Source of the DNA: Selenomonas sp. TAMA-11512
GTDB taxonomy: Bacteria > Bacillota > Negativicutes > Selenomonadales > Selenomonadaceae
Assembly: GCF_037076525.1 (NCBI RefSeq)
Contig: NZ_AP029018.1
Location: 992,001-1,056,000 of the forward strand
Direction of reading: 5' to 3'
Length of the DNA: 64,000 bases
Positions 18,126 through 25,956 of the stretch are shown here, piece after piece. Every line of letters starts with the position of its first letter. The first letter of the stretch is position 1. The notes beneath the pieces are model-generated. The model had not been told where the DNA came from. It did no database searches and worked only from the letters and a program-made list of their open reading frames with translations. The translations under genes and the position numbers were made by a program.

Positions 18126-18599
18126 TCAACGCCGCCGGGTACGCACTCTGCGCGTCTTCTTCAGTTTATCGGCGTCAAGCTCATCCAGAATATTGGTCAG
18201 AGCCTTTTCAAGCATGGATAAGAAGAGCTGCTGGTCGTTCTTTGTAAAGCCTCGAAGCATGGGGGCATACCACGCATCAAGTGTTTGGAGGAACTCGGAA
18301 CGAAGTGCCGCGCCCTTTTCCGTGACCGACAGAATGTAGGCTCGGTGATCAAAGTCGGAGGTCTTACGAGCAACGTAGCCAAGGTCGACGAGGCGTGCGA
18401 CGGCACGAGCCGTTGTCGTCTTATCAATCTTTACCATTTCGGCAAGCTGCTCCTGATTGATTCCCTCGTTATCATAGAGATGCGCGAGAAAAATGTAAAG
18501 TCCGTTGCCAAGGCCGAAATTCTTCATAGACTGATTGCCATAGCTGAGGCTGTGGCGGTAGAGAAGCGATATGTGCTTTCCATAAGGATCGACAGACAT
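18126..18599 (-). CDS. MarR-family transcriptional regulator
   Basis: Dimeric winged-helix DNA-binding protein, 157 residues. The core is GLYIFLAHLYDNEGINQEQLAEMVKIDKTTTARAVARL..GYVARKTSDFDHRAYILSVTEKG (shown in separated parts), i.e. HTH followed by the D-x-R wing. A basic tail (KKTRRVRTRRR) is unusual. ATG 18599 was chosen for its GGAGATCGCCGC ribosome site; the frame is open 42 codons further up but that covers the promoter. Targets unknown; it may repress itself and a neighbour such as the DUF438 gene. Confidence 0.88.
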   Translation of the reverse strand: MSVDPYGKHISLLYRHSLSYGNQSMKNFGLGNGLYIFLAHLYDNEGINQEQLAEMVKIDKTTTARAVARLVDLGYVARKTSDFDHRAYILSVTEKGAALRSEFLQTLDAWYAPMLRGFTKNDQQLFLSMLEKALTNILDELDADKLKKTRRVRTRRR

Positions 18600-18676
18600 G
18601 CGGCGATCTCCTTTCTCTGCTTGTATATATGTAAACATAAGTATGGACGAAATCATGTTCCATGTGACTGTTCCAT

Positions 18677-18705
18677 AGTATAGCAAAATTTTTTTCTCTT
18701 GTAAA
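18677..18705 (-). promoter_or_regulatory. Promoter of the marR gene with tandem TTTACAA repeats
   Basis: Minus strand TTTACA (18705-18700), 17-bp spacer, TATACT (18682-18677). The -35 region is part of a tandem 10-bp repeat (TTGTAAAGAA twice on the plus strand, about 18699-18718), a plausible operator. Confidence 0.65.
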
Positions 18706-18725
18706 GAATTGTAAAGAATTTTCAA

Positions 18726-18927
18726 AAAAGTCTACTATCATCTTAAGGGTACCAGGCAATATTGCTTATAAAAGGGGAACAGACCGTATCTGACCGATAT
18801 CTCTCCCGCGGATAATGGAGGGAAAGAGAAGGATGCTCCTGAAAAGCCGTACTTATTTACTACAAACGTGACAAAACACCTTCCTTTGGTAAAAGAAGAT
18901 ATGCTATAATACGCATTGAGCGTTTGC
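18726..18927. other. Intergenic region with mod promoter -10
   Basis: About 200 nt between the divergent marR and mod units. A perfect -10 (TATAAT, 18905-18910) lies just before the riboswitch; no good -35 at 16-18 bp was found. Otherwise nothing recognised. Confidence 0.5.
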
Positions 18928-19045
18928 TCATCTCCGAGCGAAATTGCCTAAAAGGCGGCGTCCGGTCCGCGCTGCTTCAAGGTAATGAGCCTGAGGGAAA
19001 TTCTTCCCTCACGGGTGCACATGGAAACGTTTGCGCCAGCCGAAT
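18928..19045 (+). ncRNA. Molybdenum cofactor (Moco/Tuco) riboswitch
   Basis: Leader of modABC. It shows the family landmarks in order: CTCCGAGC (18932-18939), a TTGCC-taaaa-GGCGG hairpin, a GAGGGAAATTCTTCCCTC hairpin, and the 3' segment GGAAACGTTTGCGCCAGCC ending near 19042. It would sense molybdenum or tungsten cofactor and lower molybdate uptake. No strong terminator lies before modA, and AAAGGAG follows within 25 nt, so control is probably at translation start. Confidence 0.82.
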
Positions 19046-19083
19046 TTTCAGCCTCGTATGAGGAAGCAAAGGAGACATGTCAA

Positions 19084-19890
19084 ATGAAGAAACAATGTAC
19101 ACTCTTGGCTGCAGCGATGCTCGTTGCGGCCGCCGTCATCGCCGGCTGCGGAAGCTCCAAACAGGCAGCCGAGCCGAAAAAGGATGCGCCGCCCGTCACA
19201 CTGCACGTCGCCGCGGCCGCATCTCTCACAGACGCCATGAAGGAACTGGCGGAAAACTACAAGAAGGAGCATCCGAATACAACGCTTGAATTCCAGTTCG
19301 GGTCCTCCGGCGCGCTCCAGAAATCCATTCAGGAGGGCGGTGAGGCGGATCTCTTCTTCTCGGCGGCACAGAAGCAGATGAATGCGCTCGAGGAAGCGGG
19401 CGAGCTCCTCGAAGGTACGCGCAAAGATCTCCTCGTCAATGAGGTCGTCCTCATCATGCCGAAGGACGGCAAAAAAACACTGACCGGCTACGAGGATCTT
19501 GCGAAGCCGGAGATCGAGAAAGTCGCCGTCGGAGATAAGGGAGTCCCGGTCGGTCAGTACACGGAGGAGATCTTCAAGAAGCTCAACCTCACCGATGCGG
19601 TCATGCCGAAGGCAACGCTTGCCTCGGATGTCCGCCAAGTGCTGACGTACGTCGAGCAGGGAGAGGTCGACGCCGGCATTGTCTACGCAACGGATGCCGT
19701 CGCACCGAACTTCAAGAACATCAAAATCGTTGCCAAGGCTCCGGAGGGCAGCCATAAGCCTGTTATCTATCCCGGTGCCGTTCTGAAGGCAAGCAAGAAC
19801 GCAGATGAGGCAAAGGCGTTCCTTGCGTTCGTCTCTTCGCCGGAGAGTGCCAAGGTGTTTGAGAAGTACGGCTTCGAGCTTGCGAAGTAA
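19084..19890 (+). CDS. modA: Molybdate ABC transporter substrate-binding lipoprotein
   Basis: Binds molybdate or tungstate outside the inner membrane. The 268-residue precursor has a lipobox (VIAGC, Cys about 20), then the ModA signature HVAAAASLTDAMKELAENYK, FQFGSSGALQKSI and DVRQVLTYVEQGEVDAGIVY, in which the oxyanion-binding Ser residues lie. ATG 19084 is set by AAAGGAGA 8 nt upstream; the frame is open to 18985, but that part is riboswitch. modB starts 24 nt after its stop. Confidence 0.95.
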   Translation: MKKQCTLLAAAMLVAAAVIAGCGSSKQAAEPKKDAPPVTLHVAAAASLTDAMKELAENYKKEHPNTTLEFQFGSSGALQKSIQEGGEADLFFSAAQKQMNALEEAGELLEGTRKDLLVNEVVLIMPKDGKKTLTGYEDLAKPEIEKVAVGDKGVPVGQYTEEIFKKLNLTDAVMPKATLASDVRQVLTYVEQGEVDAGIVYATDAVAPNFKNIKIVAKAPEGSHKPVIYPGAVLKASKNADEAKAFLAFVSSPESAKVFEKYGFELAK

Positions 19891-19914
19891 GGAAGGTATG
19901 AAGGATCATACGAG

Positions 19915-20610
19915 ATGGAACTATTTTCCAATCTGAATTTTTCCCCGCTCTACATCTCACTAAAGACCGCCGCAGCAGCGACGGTCTTGACCTTCTTTTC
20001 CGGGATTTTTTTAGCCTATGTCGTCGTGTCGATGAAGCGATTCCAAGGGCTTTTTGATGCGATTATCACATTGCCCATGGTCTTGCCGCCGACCGTTGTA
20101 GGGTTTTTCCTGCTATTGTTTCTAGGCAAGCGGTCAGCAATCGGGCAGATTCTGCTCTCGTTCGATATTCAATTTGTCTTTACATGGCAGGCCGCGGTCA
20201 CGGCGGCGGTTGTTGTCTCACTTCCCTTGATGTATCGGACGGCGCGCGGCGCCTTTGAACAGATTGACAGGAACATCATCCATGCGGCAAGGACGCTCGG
20301 CGTCTCTGAATGGGACATCTTCTGGCGCGTCCTCCTGCCGAATGCAAAGGGCGGCATCCTCGCCGGGCTTGTCCTGTCCTTTACGCGAGCGCTCGGTGAG
20401 TTTGGTGCGACCATCATGGTGGCCGGCAATATCCCCGGCAGGACGCAGACGATGTCGACAGCCATCTATGCGGCTGTGCAGGCGAATGATGATGCGACGG
20501 CATTCCTGTGGGTGGGCATTGTCGTGGTGTTCTCGCTCATCGTCGTCTCACTCATGAATGCATGGCTCGCCTACTCGACGAAATTCTCGGGAGGCGGTGC
20601 TCTTCGATGA
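19915..20610 (+). CDS. modB: Molybdate ABC transporter permease
   Basis: Inner-membrane channel, 231 residues with five to six hydrophobic helices. VLPPTVVGFFLLLFLGKRS near residue 58 and the ATPase-contact loop RTLGVSEWDIFWRVLLPNAKGGI with TRALGEFGATIMVAGNIPG are typical ModB. The stop overlaps the modC ATG (ATGA), so expression is coupled. Confidence 0.95.
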   Translation: MELFSNLNFSPLYISLKTAAAATVLTFFSGIFLAYVVVSMKRFQGLFDAIITLPMVLPPTVVGFFLLLFLGKRSAIGQILLSFDIQFVFTWQAAVTAAVVVSLPLMYRTARGAFEQIDRNIIHAARTLGVSEWDIFWRVLLPNAKGGILAGLVLSFTRALGEFGATIMVAGNIPGRTQTMSTAIYAAVQANDDATAFLWVGIVVVFSLIVVSLMNAWLAYSTKFSGGGALR

Positions 20611-21653
20611 AACTGCTCGTAGACATCGAAAAGAAGCTCCGTAATTTTTCACTTCGCGTCGCTTTTGAGGCGGATCGGGAAGTGCTCTCGCTTCTGGGGG
20701 CATCAGGCTGCGGCAAGAGCATGACGCTGAAATGCATTGCCGGCATCGAGACACCGGACCGCGGGCGTATCGTACTCGGGGACATCGTTCTTTACGACAG
20801 CGAAAAGCGAATCAATCTCCCTCCGCAGGAGCGTCATGTCGGGTATCTCTTTCAAAACTATGCGCTTTTCCCGCACATGACATTGGCGGAGAATATTCGC
20901 TTTGTCATTCGAGGGGATAAGAAGAAAAAAGAGCAAATCGTCCGTGAGGAGATTGCGCGCTTTTCGCTGGACGGGTTGGAGGACGCGTATCCTGTCGCGC
21001 TTTCGGGGGGACAGCAGCAGCGCGCCGCCTTTGCTCGCATGCTGGCAACACGTCCGAAGCTGCTGATGCTTGATGAGCCCTTTTCGGCGCTTGACTCGTA
21101 TCTTCGATGGAACCTCGAGCGAGAGCTCAAGAAAATCATCGAAGACTATGGGGCGACCGCGCTCCTCGTCTCCCATGACCGAGGCGAGGCATACCGCCTA
21201 TCGGACCGCATTGCCGTCATCGAGAAGGGCCATATTGAGGCAATTCGTGCAAAGGAAGAGCTCTTTCAACATCCGGAGACACTGGCGGCGACGCTTCTCA
21301 CGGGGTGCAAGAATATCTCCAAGGCACGCAAAGTCAACGACGGGCTTCTGATTGCGACGGATTGGGGCATAGAGCTTGAGTCGGAGGATATTCCCGACGG
21401 ATTGCAATACGTAGCGATTCGCGCGCATTATTTCGAGCTTGCGGAAGAGGGGGCGTCGGATGCGATTCCTTTCCGCGTGGAGGAAGTCATCGAGGATACA
21501 TTCTCCACGATTCTGATGCTCGCCGCCGAAAAGGGCGTCGGTACACGCAGTCTCGTCCGCTGGGAATTCGATAAGGGAGAAAAGACATATGGCATAGGCG
21601 ATATCGTACCGCTTCGCCTGCCGAGAGAGAAAATGATACTGCTGACAAGATAA
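20607..21653 (+). CDS. modC: Molybdate ABC transporter ATP-binding protein
   Basis: ATPase of the molybdate importer, 348 residues: Walker A GASGCGKSM, signature ALSGGQQQRAAFARML, Walker B LLMLDEPFSALD, H-loop SHDRGEAYRL, then a C-terminal TOBE-like regulatory domain (from about residue 230) that may bind molybdate. The Ser-Met in place of the usual Ser-Thr after the Walker lysine is a mild oddity. ATG 20607 sits in the modB overlap. Confidence 0.94.
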   Translation: MKLLVDIEKKLRNFSLRVAFEADREVLSLLGASGCGKSMTLKCIAGIETPDRGRIVLGDIVLYDSEKRINLPPQERHVGYLFQNYALFPHMTLAENIRFVIRGDKKKKEQIVREEIARFSLDGLEDAYPVALSGGQQQRAAFARMLATRPKLLMLDEPFSALDSYLRWNLERELKKIIEDYGATALLVSHDRGEAYRLSDRIAVIEKGHIEAIRAKEELFQHPETLAATLLTGCKNISKARKVNDGLLIATDWGIELESEDIPDGLQYVAIRAHYFELAEEGASDAIPFRVEEVIEDTFSTILMLAAEKGVGTRSLVRWEFDKGEKTYGIGDIVPLRLPREKMILLTR

Positions 21654-21701
21654 AACCAGGGCTGCTGCACGAATATTGATGTGCAGCAACCCTGGTTTTT
21701 G
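21652..21701 (+). terminator. Terminator of modABC
   Basis: A stem of about 18 bp with one mismatch (AAAACCAGGG and TGCTGCAC pairing with GTGCAGCA and CCCTGGTTTT), 10-nt loop, and five T. Confidence 0.92.
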
Positions 21702-21748
21702 TCTGCTTATTTCCAGTTTTAGCAGCGTCAAATTTTTGCAATTTCATC

Positions 21749-21914
21749 TAAGGAAGCGCTGATAAAATGAAGTCTGTCAGATTGGTGTAGATTTTTCGTT
21801 CTGTCAAGGAGGCAAACCGGACGCAGAGTGGTGCTCTGTGGAGGATTTGCCGACAAAGAGAGGGCGGAAAAGATGCGACAAGATGGCTGTGCTGCATTTA
21901 TCAGTGCTTCCTTA
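21749..21914 (+). repeat. MITE-like element, 166 bp, copy 1
   Basis: Ends are 18-bp inverted repeats with one mismatch: TAAGGAAGCGCTGATAAA and TTTATCAGTGCTTCCTTA. The body is shared with the copy at 57695-57849: ATGAAGTCTGTCA, GTAGATTTTT, CGGACGCAGAG-GGTGCTCTG and AAGATGGC-GTGCTGCATTTATC. An inner hairpin pairs GGCAAA with TTTGCC around GCAGAG/CTCTG. No ORF; consistent with a non-autonomous element or structured repeat. Confidence 0.7.
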
Positions 21915-21999
21915 AAGCCCCTTTGACACCGGAGACTTGCTCATCATCATGATGTATTGCCTTGCATGGCGCACAGCCGCTGTTGTATCTATGACGCAA

Positions 22000-22557
22000 T
22001 CATGCTTTGCTCCAATCACAGTCATCCGTGTGTGCGGCGAGTACGCCGATGGCCTGCAGCGTTGAGTAGATGCAGGTTGAGCCGACAAACTTCATGCCGC
22101 GCCGCTTGAGGTCCTTCGATATCTCATCCGAGAGGGGGGAAGTCGTGCGCAGCTCGCAGCTTTCTCGGATGGACTTGCCGTCCGTAAATCCCCAAATATA
22201 CTTGTCAAATGAGCCGTATTCACGCACGATGTCGAGAAAGACGCGGCTGTTCGTAATGCTGGCTTCGATCTTGCGGCGGTTTCGGATAATCCCTGTGTTC
22301 TGCATGAGCTCTTCAATCTTTGCCGCATCGAACGCGGCGACGCGTTCGGGGATGAATCCCTCATAGGCACGGCGAAAGTTCTCTCGCTTGTGAAGAATTG
22401 TTGCCCACGACAGTCCCGCCTGAAACGTCTCGAGAATAAAGAGTTCATAGAGTGCCCGATCATCGTGGAGCGGCTGCCCCCACTCTTCGTCATGATACTT
22501 TACATAGATGGGATCGTCCGGCTTCACCCAGACGCATCGCCTGCATTCGTGTTTCAT
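22000..22557 (-). CDS. tag: DNA-3-methyladenine glycosylase I
   Basis: Removes 3-methyladenine from alkylated DNA. The 185 residues include CRRCVWVKPDDPIYVKYHDEEWG at the start (in parts) and the closing HTDDCDW; these supply the Cys and His zinc ligands of TAG. LFILETFQAGLSWATIL is the helix-hairpin-helix region with the substrate Glu. ATG 22557 was chosen: it matches the family start and has GGAGG 9 nt upstream; the frame is open 33 codons further but without support. Confidence 0.93.
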   Translation of the reverse strand: MKHECRRCVWVKPDDPIYVKYHDEEWGQPLHDDRALYELFILETFQAGLSWATILHKRENFRRAYEGFIPERVAAFDAAKIEELMQNTGIIRNRRKIEASITNSRVFLDIVREYGSFDKYIWGFTDGKSIRESCELRTTSPLSDEISKDLKRRGMKFVGSTCIYSTLQAIGVLAAHTDDCDWSKA

Positions 22558-22659
22558 ATTCTTCAGCCTCCGTAAAATGCCGATGTCCGAAAGGATGCCG
22601 GCTTGCATATATACATGAAAATAGTTAGGACTCACGCCGTGAACGTATTGTCTCAAACA

Positions 22660-22984
22660 ATGCGAGCCGTAAAACTGATTTATATTCCAATATGAACAGC
22701 ATTGTAACGGGCTTTTCGAACCGCGTCAAGAAGGATACACTGAAAGGCCGTATTCTCCATGCTTTATGATTCCCTTCTTGTCCGCTGTTGATAACCTTGC
22801 GTTTTATCTCTGCTCGTTTTCAGCGAACACGCCGTAATGAGGGGGAGAATCTGTGCGCGGAATGTATGTCTGATTACAAATTCAATCTGCATGCGAAATG
22901 TTCCTGCATAATAGAAAGGAATCCGCAAAGCCACGCATGAATATGATATAATAGAGTAAATCAGATCAATGTGGAGTGAAGATC
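22660..22984. other. Intergenic region, no gene seen
   Basis: About 325 nt of non-coding character. The only signal is a -10-like TATAAT at 22947-22952, without a matching -35, ahead of the small interrupted ORF at 22985. Confidence 0.4.
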
Positions 22985-23119
22985 ATGACGTGATTTGCAC
23001 GGATGGTGAATGATCGTGTGAAACAGGCGGAGGTCATGTTTATGTTGGATGGCTCACATAGATCAGATTTTGTGGCGTGGCTGTTCTCCTGTCTGCGTGA
23101 CAACAGGAGCATATATTGA
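22985..23119 (+). pseudogene. Small ORF interrupted by an early TGA (speculative)
   Basis: An ATG at 22985 stands 8 nt after GGAG, the ideal spacing, but the third codon is TGA (22991-22993). The same frame then stays open for 41 codons (FARMVNDRVKQAEVMFMLDG onward) to TGA at 23117. Restart at ATG 23003 would give 38 residues, without a clear ribosome site. Not recognised; it may be a decayed small gene or chance. Confidence 0.25.
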
Positions 23120-23155
23120 TTTTTTGGAGAGTAATTTGGAAGCGGAGGAATCACC

Positions 23156-23671
23156 ATGCGTAAAGCAATCGTTGTCGTAGATATGCAGAACGACTTTATC
23201 GACGGGGCTCTGGGGACGAAAGAGGCGCGGGAGATGCTGCCGCGCATGGTCGAAAAGCTTACGGCGGAGCAGGCGGCGGGCACGGCGATCATCTTCACCA
23301 TGGATACTCACGGAGAGGACTACCTGGAAACGCAGGAGGGAAAAAAGCTCCCCGTCGAGCACTGCATTCGCGGTACGGCGGGATGGCAGATCGCGAACGC
23401 ATTGCAGACCTTCGTGCATGCGGCGGCTGCCGTCATCGAAAAGCCCGCCTTCGGCGCGACAGAGCTGCCCGCTGTCCTTACAGACTATGATGCAATCGAA
23501 CTCACCGGACTTTGTACCGACATCTGTGTCATTTCCAATGCCCTCATCCTCAAGGCGTTCTACCCCGAAAAGCCTATCGCTGTTGACTCCTCCTGCTGCG
23601 CGGGCGTAACACCCGAGAGCCATGCGAATGCTCTCGCGGCAATGCGGATGTGTCAGGTGGAGGTGCGGTGA
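23156..23671 (+). CDS. Isochorismatase-family cysteine hydrolase (nicotinamidase-like)
   Basis: Small alpha/beta hydrolase with a Cys-Asp-Lys triad. The 171 residues show VVDMQNDFIDGALG (catalytic Asp about 9), a Lys in VIEKPAFGATEL, and the nucleophile region ELTGLCTDICVISNA. MDTHGEDYLET resembles the metal-binding loop of nicotinamidases, and IRGTAGWQI matches the following segment. Nicotinamide deamidation for NAD salvage is the best guess, but other amides are possible. AGCGGAGGAATCACC precedes the ATG. Confidence 0.85.
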   Translation: MRKAIVVVDMQNDFIDGALGTKEAREMLPRMVEKLTAEQAAGTAIIFTMDTHGEDYLETQEGKKLPVEHCIRGTAGWQIANALQTFVHAAAAVIEKPAFGATELPAVLTDYDAIELTGLCTDICVISNALILKAFYPEKPIAVDSSCCAGVTPESHANALAAMRMCQVEVR

Positions 23672-23728
23672 ACAAAGCCTCAAGCATACAGATATGGCGC
23701 ATCTTTATACACGAGGTAGGGAGATAAA

Positions 23729-25684
23729 ATGGGGAGAGCATATTATTCGGATTCGATTTTATCGTTTTTGACTGCGAAAGAAGATCATGTCCTCGGGAGG
23801 TTGATGATTGAGGATTCGTTTCGGACGGAGGACACTCAAAAGAACACATGGCGCACGGAAATTCAAATTTTAAAGGATCAACTTGTCTCATTTGCGACAG
23901 GGGAAATCGCCTTTGAGTTCACTATTCCGCGTATTGGACATCGTGTGGATGTTGTACTCATCATTCAGGGGATTATTTTCCTCCTGGAGTTCAAGGTCTG
24001 CGATACAACCTATGCGAAATCAACGAAAGATCAGGTCATGGATTATGCGCTTGATCTCAAGTATTTCCACGAGGCAAGCAGAGATCGTACGATTGTGCCG
24101 ATCATCGTGCCAACAGAGGCGGACGAGCAGGTCAACACACTCTCTCTGATGGAGGATAAAATTGCGCAGGTGCTTTGCTGCAATCGTCATAACATCGGAT
24201 TGACTATTCGCAGCGTTCGATCGCAGATGTATGCGGAACCTCTTGCAATGGATTCCTGGCTGGATGCGCGCTATGCACCGACGCCGACCATCATTGAGGC
24301 GGCACAGGCACTCTATCGTGAGCACTCTGTGCGCGACATATCGCGCAATGATGCGGGGGCAGAGAATCTCACTGTGACAACGGCAGTCATCAACCAAATC
24401 ATTGACGACTGCAAAGCGCATCGAAAGAAAGCAATCTGTTTTATCACAGGCGTCCCCGGGGCAGGAAAGACACTTGCGGGGCTCAATATCGCCAATGAGC
24501 GACATCAGTTCAACGAGGATGAGCATGCCGTATTCCTCTCGGGGAATGGCCCTCTTGTTGCCGTTTTGCAGGAGGCACTGGCGCGCGATCGGGCAGCAAC
24601 GCATCGTGTGAGCAAGGAACAGGCACGTCGCGAAACGAAGGCATTTATTCAGGTGATTCACAAATTCCGCGACGAGGCATTGTCTTCATCATTCCCGCCC
24701 GTCGAGAAGGTCGCTATTTTTGATGAGGCGCAGCGCGCATGGGATGCCGATGCACTGATGAAATTTATGAAACGGAAGAAGGGTGTGGCGAATTTTCAGC
24801 AATCAGAACCCGAATTCCTCATCAGCATTATGGAGCGGCATCAGGACTGGGCGGTCATTATCTGCCTCGTCGGCGGCGGTCAGGAGATCAATACGGGTGA
24901 GGCTGGGATTGCAGCGTGGCTGGATGCGCTGCGGCATCAATATCCGAACTGGGAGATCTACCTCTCGGATCGGATGACAGACAGCGAGTATGTGGGGAGC
25001 AGTGACGTCCAGCAGATGTTGGAGGATCGTCCGTATCATATTGCACCGTCCCTGCATCTAGGTGTATCGCTGCGCTCCTTCCGCAGTGAGAAGCTGGCAG
25101 ATTTCGTCAAGGCTCTGCTCAATGAGGATATCACTGCGGCTCGGGCGCTCTATGCCGCGCTTCATCCGACTTATCCGATTGTCATGACGCGGGATCTCGC
25201 ACGAGCAAAGGCATGGGTGCGTGGAAAAGTGCGCGGGACGGAGCGGGCCGGAATGCTTGCGAGCTCGAAGGCAAAGTGACTGAGAAGCGTTGGTGTTTGG
25301 GTGAACGTACAGCGGGACCCTATTGCGTGGTTTTTGAATGAGCCGGTGAATGCAGATGCTTCGTGTTTTCTCGAGGTTCCTGCCACGGAGTTTGAGGTAC
25401 AGGGCCTTGAGATCGACTATGGGCTTCTCGCATGGGATGCGGACCTCCGCTATTGTGATGGAGGATTCGACTATTTTGATTGTCGCGGAGCCCGCTGGAT
25501 GCACGTCAATAAGGAGGATGGGAAAAAGTATCTCAAAAACGCCTATCGTGTCTTGCTTACACGCGCCCGTCAGGGGCTTGTGATCTATATTCCAGAGGGC
25601 GATCCCGACGATCTGACGCGCCTGTCGGAATACTATGATGGTACATATGCATATTTGCGCTCTCTTAGGATTTGGGAGATATAA
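23729..25684 (+). pseudogene. DUF2075 nuclease-helicase protein, interrupted by in-frame TGA
   Basis: Schlafen-group-3-like helicase, 651 codons with one TGA at 25277-25279 (codon 517). The N-terminus has a PD-(D/E)xK-like nuclease pattern: Asp74 in HRVDVVL and EFK at 87-89. Next come Walker A GVPGAGKT (about 243), Walker B AIFDEAQRAWD (about 330) and, after the stop and in the same frame, TEFEVQGLEIDYG, YLKNAYRVLLTRARQG (motif VI) and YIPEGDPDDL. Homologues read through this point, so the TGA most likely arose from CGA. The first part (516 residues) would lack motif VI and so probably fails as a helicase. Possible phage-defence gene next to the AEP gene. Confidence 0.88.
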
Positions 25685-25956
25685 ATACTGTCTGGGATCG
25701 CTTTTTCACAAGTCATTGAATTGACTTTTATCATTGATACTTTAATGGTATTCAACTACGATAAAAGATATGTTGCCTTGCTGCATATGTATAATTATCT
25801 CAAACTTCGCACATCAAAAACATACGTAAAACCTTGAAAATTCTGGCTCTGCAGGTGAAAAAACATCCCGCCTATGCATATGAATCCATAGTATCAGGGA
25901 GATATTATTCATAGCCTATATCATGTTCGGACGGAATCGGACGACAGTTGAAGTGT
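25685..25956 (+). other. AT-rich leader before the AEP gene
   Basis: 270 nt, clearly richer in A+T than the flanks. A TATAAT (25790-25795) is present without a good -35. No ORF or hairpin of note. Confidence 0.4.

Noticed and set aside
18717-18731. CodY-like box AATTTTCAAAAAAGT upstream of marR
   Set aside because: Two mismatches to the consensus in AT-rich DNA and no evidence of CodY; likely chance.
25277-25279. Selenocysteine or reassigned TGA in the DUF2075 gene
   Set aside because: Other genes in the window stop at TGA normally, homologues have no Cys or Sec at this place, and no SECIS-like hairpin was seen after it.
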